From: Atkinsonella hypoxylon
Lineage: Eukaryota; Ascomycota; Sordariomycetes; Hypocreales; Clavicipitaceae
NCBI GenBank assembly: GCA_000729835.1
Contig: JFHB01000165.1
Span: forward strand, 1-64,000
Length of the DNA: 64,000 nt
Reading direction: 5' to 3'
The notes beneath the pieces are model-generated. The model was not told the DNA's origin. It saw only the letters and a program-made list of their open reading frames with translations, and searched no databases. A program made the translations under genes and the position numbers. This document shows positions 45,507 through 59,992 of this stretch, one piece after another. Numbering within the stretch: the first letter of the stretch is position 1; each line of letters begins with the position of its first letter.

Positions 45507-46201
45507 TTTTGAAAATAATAGGGATTACAGGACTAGATAGAAGAGGGTAGTGGTCTCTTATATTTAGCACCTGTAATTGCTCCTAGCAATTATCACGTAG
45601 TGGAAGCAGCAGCGGCCTAAATCAAGCTGTAGTGTATAGTATAGATCACGTAGAGGCAGTAGATAACTATAATAATAGTGGTATCTTATATTAAGAGCGC
45701 TGTAACGAATAAGTAAGGGTAGAATCTTAAATCTTTCCAGTCCCTTATAGACCCTTTAACTATATTAGTAGGCTGTAGTCGCTAGAATAGGCTTATAGGC
45801 TACTTTATAATTTCCGCAAAAAGATTTACTATATAAAAACAAAAAAATCGACTTATAGCTATACAAATAAGATGCTTACGTGCACAATTTTAACAAATTC
45901 TACTAATAACAAGCAACCCTTATAAGCAACTCTATCCAACAATTATACTATTAAATAGCCCTAATTCTTAGCTTTTAAATAGTATACTTCTTGAATTTCT
46001 ACTATTAATAGTTGTAGAGAAAATCGCAGTTAAAGTTAACTATAGGTTAGGCAACTTTGCCTTAGTTAATTCTAGATGTTTTGCATTTAGTAACAGCAAT
46101 ATCTCTACTAAAAATTAACGTAACAAGACCTAATAAGGGTCACGTAATAGAGCAACTAGTAGGCATAAAAATAGGCTATATAGGGTAGCTTATTTTTAAC
46201 A
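45507..46201 (-). repeat. 3' LTR of element D
   Basis: 695 bp, matching 52592-53286 throughout; differences are mainly C/T and G/A. On the coding strand it runs from TGTTAAAAATAAGC to ATTATTTTCA. Confidence 0.88.
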
Positions 46202-49200
46202 CTCCCTCTAGAAATGTAAGAAGTAACTAGTTCTATAAGCAACTTAGCTCCTTTAAAGGATATCTAAGTTAGAGTTAACTAACGAAATACAGTACTAATA
46301 ACAGAACTAAATAACATAACTAATTCCAGTAATTCTAGGGTAGTTATAGTTAAATATAACTAGTTGTTGTTAATTGTTTTTATTATTTTCGATTTTTAAC
46401 TGTTTTTTCGTTGCTTTTCGATTTTTTAAGTGTTTTTATTGCTTTTATAAGCTAGCTAGAAAGCTCTAGTAACTTAATAAATTGTTAATGCTTTTAAATA
46501 GCAAAAGGCTTAGTTAGGCTATCTGCTAGCATCTAATTTATATTAATATAACTAACCTTAGCTATACCTTTATAAATCTTTTCCCTAATGTAGTTAAACT
46601 TTAAAAGGGTGTACTTAGTTCTACTATATAACGTTAAGTTGTAAGCAGTAACTATAGCGCCTTAATTATTACACCTAATAGAAATAGAAGGGGTTAAAGG
46701 TAGCTTTATCTCCTTAAAAAGGCTGTAGAGCTACTCTAATTCCCTTATAGCTTTAGATAATACATTAGATTCTACTTCTAATGTAGAAAGAGCAATAGTA
46801 CTAGCTTTCTTTAATTTCCAGCTAATAGGTCTACTAGCTAGCTTATATAGATAAGTATAGGTTAATTTAAAAGAGGTTTTATTACTAGTAAAATCGCTAT
46901 TGCAATAACTAAGGAGGGTCTTAAGTACTTCTTTAGAGCTAGAAGCTTTAGAAGAGGACCCTAGTAGTATAGAATGCTTATAAATAATAGCAAAGCTTCT
47001 AGTACTACTTAAGTACCTTAGGAGGTGCTTAGAGGCGTTTAGGTGCTCTATATAGGGCTTAGCTAGAAAGGTTAATAGCTACTAAACGGAAAAAGCAATA
47101 TTAGCCCTAGTTAGCAACATTAGGTACATTATAGTGCCTATTATGCTCTAATAAAGCTTATAATTGGATTTTAAGAGAAGTTTTGTAACTAGTTGCTTTA
47201 GAATTCCCAGCTGTATAGGGATAGAAGCCAGCTTAGCATCTAGCATTTTGAATCTCTCTAGGGCTTCAAGAATATATTAAGATTGATGGATTTTAATAGA
47301 CCTTTTAGACCTATTACGGGTAATTTAAACGCCTAGAAAAAATTCTGCTGGTCCCCTATCTTCTATTGGATAAGCTTTATGTAATAGCTTAGATTTGGAC
47401 CAATTAGAAGACAGTCATCTACGTAAGTAGCAATATACGTAGATGTAGCTGGGTTATAAAAGACTGCTGGGTCTGATATAAGAGGTTTAAATCCATGCTT
47501 TTGAAGTAATTCTGTTAGAATTTGCTGCCATTCTCTAGGACTTTGCTTTAGACTATAGAGGGATTTTTCTAGCTTAATTACTTACTCTTTAGAGAGCTTG
47601 TAATTACAGCTTTTTAGTAGCTTAGCTACTAATAGCGTTGCTTCTGCAAATTCAACGAATCTATCTAGGATTTCTATATAAATAGCTTCCTTTAGCTTGC
47701 TATTTAAAAACGCTCCTATAAAGTCGATTTGCTTAACTTCCTAGTTATTAAAAGCTGTAAGGGCTAATAATATACGCTAGCTAGGAGGAATACTAGTTGC
47801 AGCAAAGGTCTCTAGATAGTCTTAACCTTCTATTTGCATAAATCCCTTAGCAACAAGGCAGGCCTTATATTTAATAGGATTATTTTCTTTATCCTTTTTA
47901 AGCCTATAAATAAGCCTATTCTTTAGAACTCTTTAGCCCTTAGGTACTTAGTCTTTCCCTATAAATTTAAAGGTTCTAGCAGTTAATAGCTGCTTAAATT
48001 CGCTATAGGTAGCTTCTATCTAATGCTGCTTAGCAGAGCTTTTTAGGGCTTGCTTCTACGTGTTAAGAAGTTCATCCTTATTACTATTAGAAGTAATAGC
48101 TGCTTTAGTCCTTGCCTTAAAGTATAGATCCTTAATTAAGGAAAATATATCTCTATCTAAATCTATAGCATTAGCATTAGCTTTAGCTTCTATAGTAGCT
48201 TCTATAGGTGTTTCTATAGGTATAGGGGCTTTAGGGGCCTCTATAGCTTCTATAGGGTTGCTTAGTAGAAGAGCTTAATCTATAGGTTCTAGTGGATAAT
48301 TTAGTACATCTAGATAACTAGGATAAGGATACTTAGGAGTATAATTATCCACTAATTGCTAGTTATTGATTTCTCTCTCTAAAGGATTATCTACTATAGA
48401 ACTAATAGGAACCTTAGGGATGCCCTATAAAATAGAACCTATTCCTTCTATAATTTTAACGAAGCTAGTCTTTATAACAGCTTGTTTAGAGAGGATGTAT
48501 ATTAGATATACATTAGAACCTAGTGTAGCTAAAAGTCTACTAGAAATAGTTCTTTTAGCTAGCTTCTGCAACCTAGATCTCTATTCTAATGGGATTAGAA
48601 CTTCGCAATAGGAGCCTATAGCCCTTATTTTAGTAAAATTAGGCTTATAGGTCTTAGAAGGCTCTAAATTAGCTAGATATAGCTGTTTAGGACTTAGTAG
48701 TTTAGTGCTATTTGCAGTAGTATTAACTAAATCCACTATAGCAGGAAGGATGTAAGACTATAGATATAGAGGTAATTGTAACCACTGTAGGGTAGCACGC
48801 AAACGGTCTAGAAGTACCCTTATAGCTCTCTCTATTAGCCTATTCTATTTATAAATATAGGGGCAAGAGGTGCTAAAGTAAATACCCTTAGAAGATAGCT
48901 AAGCTTGCAACCTAGTATTGATTTCTGTACTACTATTAAAATAAAGGTGTTTAGGGTAGCAGTTATACTGGTTTTTTAATTCCTTAAAGAAGCCTTTAAT
49001 ACAGCTATAGAGAGTAGAACCCTCTTTATTAGCTAGATTAAAAGACCACTTATACCGTAATTTTCTATTAATTAGAAAAAGAACTAGAGGCCTCTTATTG
49101 TGCAGTATAGGCTCTATTTTAACGGTATCTCCCTCTATAATATCTAAACATCTAGGGGGATTAAGAATAGCATACTTGCTAGGTCTTCTAACAGCTTTAG

Positions 49201-52200
49201 CTTAGTTGCAAGCTAGGCAGTTAAAATCCTTTTCCTTGATTTTTGTAAAATCAGGAATACCTTTAGTAATAGAAGTAGTCTTCTTTAGTAAAGGGAGTCC
49301 TATATGCCCTAATCTAACGTGCTAAGTAGCAGCTAATTCTAGGAGCTTCTTATAGGAAGAAGAAGCAGTAGGATTTATACTACTAGAATTATTATTAGAG
49401 CTAGCTTCCTGTTGCTCCCTATCTTACTAGATCTCTTAAGAACTACAGGCCTTGTTTAAGGGATCTAGACAGCTACTTCCTCTAATATCTAGCAACTTAG
49501 GATTTAGACCTTCTAAATCCCTGTTATTAGAAGGAATCTAACTAGGAGCCCGTTTAGGAACTAGGGCTAATAGCTCTATAGCATCGTTATTGGTATTATC
49601 TTCTTCTTCTTTAAAATTAGATAATTCCTCGATTTAGCTATATTCCTTAGGATTAAAACTAGGCTGTTAAGGGATTTAAACCTCTATAGGATAACTAGCA
49701 TTATAACTGCTATTATAACTATTGCTAGTAAATCCTATATAAGAGAGATTTGCGTGGTTTTTACACACTCTAGGGGTCTCTTGCCCCTTAAGCTGTAAGA
49801 AGAAACTATACTTTTTGGGATTTAGAAGCCTACAGCAGCTTCTATCAGCTAAAAATAGCTGATTTCTAAGGAGAGTGCCCCCTATTAAATAGTGCTTTAG
49901 ACTACTTATTAGGTTAGTATCTAAACCTAGGCAATATAGAGCATCCTTTAGAGCTAAAGGCCTATATTTAGCTGGATTTATACTAACTAGTACCTAGAAT
50001 ACAGCAGTTCCCTGTCCTTTAGGATAAATAGGACCTCCTCTAGTAGCAATAGGCGCGGTTTTACCCTTTTTTATAGGCTTAAAAGTCCTAAAAAATGCCT
50101 TATTATTAACTATATAACAGGTAGAACCTGTATTATATAGTAAGGAGTTTTTAATTATTCTATTAGAATAGTTAAAAGAAGGGGTATTATTACTAGTAGT
50201 ACTAGTATCACTAGTAGTGGATTCTATATCTAAATCGTAAGAATTATTACTACTAGAACTGCTAGATTCACTATTGGAATCTATAGTATCCTAGTTGCTA
50301 GTAGATAGGTTATAGCAACCTATAGCAAAAGCAGCTTCTCTATCCTTATTCCTAGAATTTTTGTTACTTCTTCTTCAGCCCTTCTACTTCTTCTTATTCT
50401 TAGAGGCTTTATCTTAATCTTTTTCTTTAGAGGCATTAGAATCGTTAGAATTAGAATCGGAATTCTTCTTCTAATTAGGAGGATTCTTTCCTTAGTTAGC
50501 TTTATTATTATTATTAGAACTATTAGAGTTAGAAGCTTTATAACTAAGAGCCTTAGATATAGAGGAGCTTTTATCTCTTTGTTCTTTTAATAAGTTAGCT
50601 ATAAGGAACTGTAAATTCAGCATTTTTACAGATAAACCTTATGCTCTAGCAGCTCTAATAGAATATTGCTGCCTTTTAGCCTAGCTAGGGAAGGTCTTCT
50701 TTAAAGCATTAATATAATAATTTACCTAGTCAATAGGATTAATAGCTACACTATAGAGCTATAATCTAGCTAGTAAATTATTAAATTCAGCATTAAAGGC
50801 CTCTAAAGATCCCTTATAGTTTAAAAACAATAAGTTATAATAACTAGCATATAGCGTACTACATTGTATTTTAGCACTCTGCAAATACTGCCTAACTAGA
50901 ACGTTATAGGCATCTACAGGGGACTTATGCCAGCTTATAGCAGCTTAAGGTCCAGATTAGCAACTATCTCTTATAATTATAAGGATAATAGCTTGCTCTA
51001 AATCTACTAATGTACTAACTATACTAGGATTATTAATAAATTAAGGGAATCCTAGTGCTCTAAATTAAATAGTTAAAGCTTGCTTCTACTGTTTAAAATT
51101 TTTAGGGCCTTTTAGCTTAGCAGCCTCTAGAATAGAGTGGACCTTCTTATTTAACTCTTTTATAGTGCCTTTATTAAAAGCAGGCAGAAAAGTAGCACTA
51201 TTAGAGGAACTAGAAGGTTTAAGGACTTTAAAAGAGACTTTAGAAGTCTTAGAAGTAACAGGATCTGCTTTAGGAGACCCTATAGAGAGTTTACCTATAG
51301 ATGTAATTATAGTATCTAATTTACTTAGTAAATTAGCTATATTACCTTTATTTTAGCTTTGTTTTGCTTCACTATGCCTAATAAATCTATTTAGGGTCTC
51401 TTATTGCTTATCTATTTAAGCTTTTAGATCAGCTTAAACATTATAGACTTGCACTACTCTTTTAGAAGCTAATCTAGCTTCTTTTAGAGCCTTCTCAGCT
51501 GTATAATCTTCTTTATTAGAAGAGAAATCTACTAGCTAAGGGGGGGACCTTACTGGACTAGGAAAGCTAGTAGCAGCAGCTGTAGCTAGTGTACTAGAAC
51601 CACTACCCCATTTAGGGCTTGTGCTCTTTCCCTTGCCTGTTCCTTTTAGTGCTATTTTAAGGGTTTTAATAGCTAATTTAACGCTCTTTATAGCTAATTA
51701 TAGCCTAAATTACAGTGGAAATAGTAGTAAATAACAGTAATAATTCTTACTAAATATAGGCTAGAAGTGCTCTATATTTTCAGAAATTATACTAAGATTT
51801 TTCTCCAATTTCTTTTGTAATAGGTATAACAGGCTCTAAGGCTGCGTTATATTGCGATCTGTATACGCATACAATTTATATAGCAGACTAGATTAACAAG
51901 CGGTCGCGAGGGGCATAAAACACAGGTCCTAGCTATTTTTAGCTAAAAAATTTAGGAGATTCTTCTCCAATTAGGTTCTAATAAATCAGTAGAGACCTAG
52001 GCACAGCTAATTTAGGGATATCTAGCTAATTCCTACTTCAAAATCCTAACTAGTGGGATTACTATACAAATTGATTCTGCGACTAAAAACACAGGAATAT
52101 CTGCAACAAGAGCTGTTAGGCGTGCACTACAAATTGTAGTATAGCCACTAACAGAGGTACATAGGGTGCACAATATAACAACAACAACAAGCGATGTAGT

Positions 52201-52591
52201 GCAGCGCTAAGCTTATTTCTTAATAGAAATAATTGATTAGGCAGTGCCTAATAAAACAATTCGCAGTGCGAATGTAATATATGCAGATGTATATATTTTA
52301 ATGTTGCGCAACAATAGAACCTAGCTATTAAGAATAGCTTCAAAAGTGTATATACATAGGGTGCATAGGACTAGTGCAGGAGGCACAGAGTGGGCAGAAT
52401 AAAAACACCAGTATAGTAGCTAGCGATGTATGTGCAGCAGGTATTAATAGCTTCTAGCAAGCTACTAATAATTTTAGCAGCAATAGCTGCTAGCGCAGGT
52501 CTTAATATAGCTTCTAGTGGGTAATACAGTACACAATAGTAGATTTTCAGCGGGCTAACAGCTTGCAGATAGGTCTTCCGGGCTTATAACC

Positions 52592-53286
52592 TTTTGAAAA
52601 TAATAGAGATTATAGGACTAGATAGAAGAGGGTAGTAGTCTCTTATATTTAGCACCTGTAATTGCTCCTAGCAATTATCACGTAGTAGAAGCAGCAGCGG
52701 CCTAAATCAAGCTGTAGTGTATAGTATAGATCACGTAGAGGCAGTAGATAACTATAATAATAGTGGTATCTTATATTAAGAGCGCTGTAACGAACAAGTA
52801 AGGGTAGAATCTTAAATCTTTCCAGTCCCTTATAGACCCTCTAACTATATTAGCGGGCTATAGTCGCTAGAATAGGCTTATAGGCTACTTTATAATTTCC
52901 GCAAAAAGATTTACTATATAAAAACAAAAAAATTAACTCACAGCTATACAAACGAGACGCCTATATGCACAATTTTAACAAATTCTACTAATAATAAGCA
53001 ACCCTTATAAGCAACTCTATCTAACAATTATACTATTAGATAGCCCTAATTCTTAGCTTTCGAATAGTATACTTCTTGAATTTCTACTATTGCTAGTTGT
53101 GGAGAAAATCGCAGTTAAAGTTAACTATAGGTTAGGCAACTTTGCCTTAGTCGATTCTAGATGTTTCGCATCTAGTAACAGCGATATCTCTACCAAAAAT
53201 CAACGTAACAAGACCTAATGAGGGTCACGTGATAGAGCAACTAGTAGGCATAAAAATAGGCTATACAGGGTAGCTTATTTTTAACA
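52592..53286 (-). repeat. 5' LTR of element D
   Basis: 695 bp. Next to it on the internal side lies GGTTATAAGCCCGG (coding strand), a candidate primer-binding site. The leader between this LTR and gag (about 51.7-52.6 kb) is long and has no frame. Confidence 0.88.
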
Positions 53287-53681
53287 ACAACTATATCTTT
53301 AAATCTTATATAGTTTAAGAAGTTAAAGGAAAAGGAACTATATTACTATATAAGAAGTTAAGACTAGTTATTTAAGGATACAATAACAGCAACAAATTGT
53401 CGATTTTAACGCAATCCTTAACAATTTAACAAGCTAGTTAACGCTTAATTATAGCACTAGCTCTATCTCTCTAAAAACGTAATATTGTTTTATAGATCTA
53501 TAATATTATATAGGCTTATATACAATCTAACACTAATTTAAATAGATTAATTATTATATAACTTCCTAACTAAATTAGATACCTATATCCCTATAATATA
53601 GTAATAGAAGTAATTAAGCCTTTATATAGAATTGCTAAAGTAGGTATATATTAGTAGTCTATATACTTTTGCTACTACTAT

Positions 53682-53996
53682 TGTCGACAGACCAAGGGTC
53701 TAATTTATACTCCTTCGAGTCGGTCCTATAACCAATTCACTAGTGCACTAGTATTTACATTAAAGAGGTTCAAATTCGGTTATCTAGGAGTTATATCTAA
53801 CTAGCAAAAGAGGCTACATTATATACCCCGTTAGATACCTTATATGCCTTAGGTATAGTGTTATGTTAAGGGGGAATTAAGGGGTATTAGCGACCTTAAT
53901 ATAAGTGGGGACTAGTGTGCAGATGCAACTAATTAGCGGTTGTATCTACCTATATAGGTGCTAGAATTGCACAATAGAGTTATAACGATTTTAACA
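53682..53996 (-). repeat. 3' LTR of element B
   Basis: 315 bp, starting TGTCGACAGACC on the plus strand and ending TTTTAACA. More AT-shifted than its partner. Confidence 0.9.
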
Positions 53997-56900
53997 CTAG
54001 TAGTCTCTCTTTTTATTATACTAGTAGAGTAACTCTAATAGTTACAGTAATAATAAAATAGATTAAAGGAATAAGTAACAATAAATCTAATATCCTTCTG
54101 CATTAATTTATAGGTCTCTTTACCTAGCCTTCTACTTATATATTAGCTTTATTGTTGTTAATAAAGGATTTAAGAGTCTTATTTAGCGTTACTTTTGTTA
54201 TTAAATTAGCGATATTATCTTTACTGTTAATCTAATAGATTTCGTTAATTTTACGCCTTTTATATAATTAATGTAGTGCTATAATGTTAATTATTAATCT
54301 CTTTTCCTTTATTATACTAAGCTTTATAAGGCATTTATACAATAAGAACGAATCTATATAGACTACTAGTAGAATTAGCAGTATCTATAGCTGCTTTATT
54401 ACTATATTTAATGTAGTGCTAATAGTATGCAATATATCTATGCCTTACACTATACTGTATAGTTCTAATGTAAGCGCGCTTCTTATAACTCTCTTGCTTT
54501 TAATAGAGCTATATATAATAATATTGCCTTTTATTATAAATTTAGCGTTCTCTTTATAAGCTTCTTTATTGCTTAAGATAATTATATATTCTATTTAGAA
54601 GCTTAAATCTTTATTGTTTATAAAGAATCTATTAATAAATATATATAATTTAGTAAAGGGAAGGTCTATTAGGATGTATTGTAATCTATAGATCTAGTTG
54701 TTAATCTACTATTAGAGCCTCTTATTTAGTTATTTAATATTGTTAATTGTAATATCTTGCTGTTATATAGCAACAGAAAGGTTAAATATAGCTTCTAGTT
54801 AATAGATTATAGTAATATATATACTATAGGCTTATTGCTTAATGTACTATTGTTTCGTTAAATCTATATTAACACTAGTAGTATTAATAGGTTAAATCCT
54901 CTTACTTTAACCTTTTTAGTAAAGAGTTAAAGTGCTATTATTAGATTTAGTTAATATATATCTATTAAAAATTAGTAGCGTTTCTGCTATTAGGCTCTAC
55001 TTTAGCTTTACAGTAAAATTAGCCTTCTGTAGTTTAAATTCCTTATAGTTAAAGAAGGTTTTATTGCTTAGTTTTAGTGTATTGTTAGTCTATATTCTAA
55101 CAATTCTAAAGCAATTCTTATTGTTTAATATTAGTAAGTAGGGGTTGTATATTAATGTAACTATACTTAAATTATTATAGTAGTAGTAGAAGTATATAAA
55201 CTACTAATATATACCTACTTTAGCAATTCTATATAGAGGCTTAATTACTTCTATTACTGTATTATAGAGATATAGGTATCTAATTTATTTAGGAAGTTAT
55301 ATAATAATTAATCTATTTAAATTAGTGTTAGATTGTATATAAGCCTATATAATATCGTAGATCTATAAGACAATATTGTGTTTTTAGAGAGATAGAGCTA
55401 GTGCTACAATTAAGCGTTAACTAACTTGTTAAATTGTTAGGGATTGCGTTAAAATTAACAATTTATTGCTGTTGTTATATCCTTAGATAACTAGTCTTAA
55501 CTTCTTGTATAGTAATATAGTTCCTTTTCCTTTAACTTCTTAAACTATATAAGATTTAAAGATATAGTTATTATATATAGTAGGGTTAAATTTAACGAAT
55601 TAGAAGATATCTCTAGCTAATAGTGCATTAATTTTAGCTTAATTAAATGCCTTAAATAGAGCACCTTTTACTGTAATCTTGTTGTTTTTCTTTAGTTATA
55701 CAGCTAAGTTATAGTCTGCTGTTTCTTTTGTAGAAAAGAAAATTTTGTTACTAGATTTATACAGCAATATATAAGTAGGATTAATATTACTACTAGAATT
55801 AAGATTATAAGAACTACTAGTAGTTAGGCTAAAGACAGTAATATATCTATTTAGTTTGTTGTTAGAAGTAGAGGAATTTTATATAGAATTAATTAGAATA
55901 GAAAGAGAGTTCTTTCTTAGTCTTCTAGAACCTCTTTTTTATATTAGATTTAGATTAATTAGTTGTTTTACCTTTAGGGGTTTTTCTCTCTTCTTTAGTA
56001 GAATAGAATTACTTTTAAGTAAGGATTCTATATTGCTTTTATTAGGTGTAACGTTAGAAACAGTAGGATAATTATTAGATTTATTGTTATTATAGTAGTA
56101 GGGTTTTACAATAGTTATACAAAAATAAATAGAGCTATAAGGCATTTATATAGTGCACTCCTTACTATCTATAGCAAGCAGCTTGTAGGGACCTTACTAG
56201 CTTTCTTTTTTACGCTATATATACACTTCTAACTGTAGAGGCAGTAAATGTATAGGTGTTGTATTTAGGCTGTTATAGGAGGCAAGAGTATTGTAAATTT
56301 ATCTTTATACTAGGCACTTTTAGGCTTTATTAGTAGCTTTATGTAGAATTAAAGCTTATTGTATTACAGAAAGGCTTAAAGGTAAATTATCTATTATATA
56401 GAGGTAGAAACTAAAAACTAATAATATAGATATAAGACTGTTAAGTCCAGCAGAATTATTAACAGCTTTAATAGCTATTTAAAGCTTTTAATCCTTTATA
56501 ATACTAGTATTAGTGCCTAATTTGTTATTAATAATATTGTAAGCTCTTTATAATAAGCTATAGTACTATTTAACTTTACTAATACTATTATAAGCTTTAA
56601 TAGGGACTTTATTAACATTAATAGATAATATTTATATATAATAGCGGAATTTAGTAGATATAAAGTTCTTTCTAGTATTATAAACTATCTAGTTAGAAGG
56701 GCCTAGATAGGTATTAATCTAGCATTCTTTTAATATATTCTAGATATTTTATGCTTTCTGCTTTTAGGGTTCTAGAAAGTAGGCTGCCTAGAATAAGGTT
56801 GTAGAATTAACAATGTAAAGAATAGAGCTGCTGTTTAGATATATAATATTAACAATAATTTTATAGTTAAAGTTATAGTTATCTTTTAACGTAAATTAAA

Positions 56901-59677
56901 ATTAGCTAGGTAATTTACTATTAAGTTAGCAGTAGTAGCAGACTTATATAATTCTATTAATAGCGTTATTGTTACTAATATCTTTACCTATATATTATAG
57001 AATCTTTATTAATTGTTATATAAAGAGATATTTAAATTAACAATAAAGTTAATAAATTTGCTTTTTTAATAAAAAGAATATAGCTGCTTCTGTAGCTTCT
57101 AGAGTCTACTATAGATATCCCTATTTCTAGATAATAGAAACCTTTTAATTGCCTTAAATTAGTACGTTTTTAAGGTTGTTAAGCTTTATATATATCTTAT
57201 CTATATTATTAATGCTGTATAGGAATAAAGTGCTTATATTAATTATATAGAATATAATTAAACTAAAGACTATTAGAACTATAATAAAGCCTATTAAAGT
57301 TGCTAATCCTACGCTAAATATAATTATATAGTGTTAATTAGATAGATTTATCTTTAATAAAGGCATTTTCTTTACTAGTGCTTATACTTAGTTAATTCTA
57401 GCTGTTAATACACCTACTGCTTTAGTGTTAAGTAAGATGCCTCTAAATATCTTACTAGAATAACGTTCTTCTAATATATAAGATAATAAATATAATAAGA
57501 GATCTATAGGATTTAATTAATCTTCTGTAAATAGGTTTTCCTTATATAGAGTATACTAATAGGCTTCTTCCTTAAGGTTCTAGAAGATAGCTCTATTATT
57601 TATAGTTGCAGCATTAGTAAAGAATTATATAATTATTAGCTAAGGAGCTTTTTCTTTATTAGCTATATTAGATTCTTTAATAAATGCCTTACTTATATCC
57701 TAAGTATTATTAGAACTATTATTCTATATAGATTTACTTAATCCTTTATATACCTATAAATAGACTTTAAATTTACTGTCTAAAGGAGGGGTTCTATACT
57801 TCTTATTATTTTACTATCTTTACTATACTTCTTAATGCTCTTTTTTACTGTACTTTATTAACTAATATTCTTCTTTTCTATAGATAAAGTAGCGTTATTT
57901 TTAGGTCTTACTTCTACTATAGCTAGAGTCTCTTAAACGTTAATATTAACAGTCTATATAGAGGGCTTTATTATTAATATTAAGTTAGTTAAATCTAATA
58001 TAGAATTAGCTAATTTTCTTCTGTACTTCTGTAATACTAATTAACTTTTATAGGTTGCTAATAAGCTCTTAGAATATTGTATTAGTTGTAAATTTAGCTT
58101 AGCTACATTTAGGGATACCTTTAACTACTTAAAGGGTTTACTTAATAAGTTTAGAATTATCTATAAAAGAGTTAAAAAGGTTATTATAGATATCTTAAAG
58201 GTTCTAGATTATTATATTAAGGCAGTTAAGTATAGATTTATTAGGGTTCTTAGCGATTATATTATACAATATAATACTATTCTATCTTTAATAATAGAAC
58301 TACTTATTAGTTAAGGTCTTAAAGTGTTGTTTAATAATTTTAACTATTTAGTTAAAGGTATAATTTATCTTTATATTTATTGCAATTATTATAAGGTAGA
58401 ATTTATATACTTTACCTATTAGTATTACTAAAAATGCCTTTATTATTACTAGTTCTAAGAAATTAAGTTGTTAGTATAAGTCTTTAAGAATAACTACTTT
58501 TAGTATAATAAAATTAAATATATTGCTGCTATATTTATTGCTTTCTTTATAGATCTTTATAAGGTTAAGAACTTTCTTTATATTAGTCTAGAAAGAATCT
58601 ATTGTAAAAGGAAGTAACAGTTATACTGCTAAAAGCAGAAGAAATCTTATATTCTATAGTAAAGAGAGAGAAGGTAGTATTTCTACTAATATACCTATTA
58701 GATTGCTAGGTACACTTAATAAAAGTAATAGAGAGAGTGCTAAAGGTATAAAAAGAGAGTTCTATAAAGAAGATTAAGGCTTCTTTACTATAGATATAGG
58801 TTCTACATCTAGGTGTAGATTTAAGTAGAATTTACCTAATACTACTTATTTATTAATCTCTTCTTCTAGCTATATAGATTGCTTCTCTTTCTATAGCACT
58901 CTTTTAAGGGAATTAGCAATTTAGCTGCTGCTTCTACCTATATAGACTCTATATTTATGTAGTAAATTGCGTAACGCTTTAATAATTAGAGTAAAAGCTC
59001 TTTAAAATAGATCTTTATTCTAGTTATAGAAGTTAAATTTAAAGTTCTTCTATTATTTCTAATCTCTAAATCTTTAATCTTTATAAAGGTTAATTATAAA
59101 GGCAATTCTATTGTTTAAATTAGTAGTAGTAGTAGTTTCTAGGTTAATTTTATATATTAAGTTCTAATCTATTAATAGAAGTTTCTAATACTTTTAAAGT
59201 TATTCTAGAAGCTTATTAGGTTATAGTTATTACTTAAATTCTTATAAATCTACCTAGGGTTATTGTAAACTTATTATATTAAATAAGATTAAGTAGTATA
59301 AAAAGAGAAAGTAGATATAATAGAATTAGTATAAAGATAGAGGAATTTAGCTAGCTTCTAGCTAAGTTCTAAGATAGTTAAAGGAGTTAAATTCTATAGT
59401 ATTAGCTGCTAAGGGTTTTAGCTAGTAATTTAATTCCTTAGGAGTTTAATATTAATAATTAGTTAAACTAAAACGTTATTATAAGTAAATATAACTTAGT
59501 AACTAAGCAATTGTAAAGATATCCCTTCCTTTAGTACGCTTTACTAGTTACATTAGCTGCTAAGGGTTCTAGCTAATAGTATTACGTCTCTTCTTGCTAA
59601 ATCTAGCTAATCTATAGTTAGTTATGCTAATCTCTTTAGTTGTACTAAAGACTTCTAGTTAAGCAACTACTAATTAG

Positions 59678-59992
59678 TGTTAACAGACTAAGGGTCTAAT
59701 TTATACTCCTTTAAGTTAGTTCTATAACTAATTTACTAGTGCACTAGTATTTACATTAAAGAGGTTTAAATTCAGTTATCTAGAAGTTATATCTAACTAG
59801 CAAAAGAGGCTATATTATATACCCTGTTAGATGCCTTATATGCCTTAAGTATAGTGTTATATTAAGGGGAAATTAAGGGGTATTAGCGACCCCGATGTAA
59901 GTAGGGACTAGTGTGTAGATGCAACCAATCAGCGGTTGTATCCACCTACGCAGGTGCCGGAATCGCACGATGGAGTCATAACGATTCTAACA
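59678..59992 (-). repeat. 5' LTR of element B
   Basis: 315 bp. Its last ~110 bp (59885-59992) keep near-normal base composition (for example GCAGGTGCCGGAATCGCACG), while the rest is AT-shifted. Confidence 0.9.

Larger units (their letters stand above)
45507..53286 (-). mobile_element. Ty1/copia retrotransposon D, full length, RIP-inactivated
   Basis: 7,780 bp with two 695-bp LTRs (45507-46201 and 52592-53286) and a 5-bp target duplication ACAAC at 45502-45506 and 53287-53291. The coding strand is minus. Translation at 47394-47470 shows reverse transcriptase TYIATYVDDCLLIGPNL, and at 49000-49260 integrase NCLACN and LHNKRPLVLFLINRKLRYKW. Integrase precedes reverse transcriptase in the coding direction, so the superfamily is copia. 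Stops replace Gln/Trp/Arg codons. A purine tract (CTAGAGGGAG) precedes the 3' LTR. The first bases of the LTR are uncertain by 3 bp: the TSD fits 45507, while a TG start would be 45510. Confidence 0.9.
53682..59992 (-). mobile_element. Ty1/copia retrotransposon B, full length, inverted copy of A's family
   Basis: 6,311 bp with LTRs at 53682-53996 and 59678-59992 (315 bp each) and a perfect target duplication ACTAT at 53677-53681 and 59993-59997. It is inserted into element A in the opposite orientation. The internal region is colinear with A when reversed, including RNase H at about 54150-54950. A purine tract (AAAAAGAGAGAC, coding strand) precedes the 3' LTR. No frame survives. It belongs to the same family as A and so forms a large inverted repeat with it. 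Confidence 0.92.

Noticed and set aside
48060..48278. 72-aa open frame rich in Leu, Ser, Ala and Ile, repeated at 63604-63822
   Set aside because: It lies antisense to the pol region of copia elements D and E, and is a by-product of AT-rich simple sequence. Its recurrence is explained by the two element copies.
51165..51356. 63-aa frame in element D on the plus strand
   Set aside because: Antisense to the gag region of D, short and Leu/Glu-biased.
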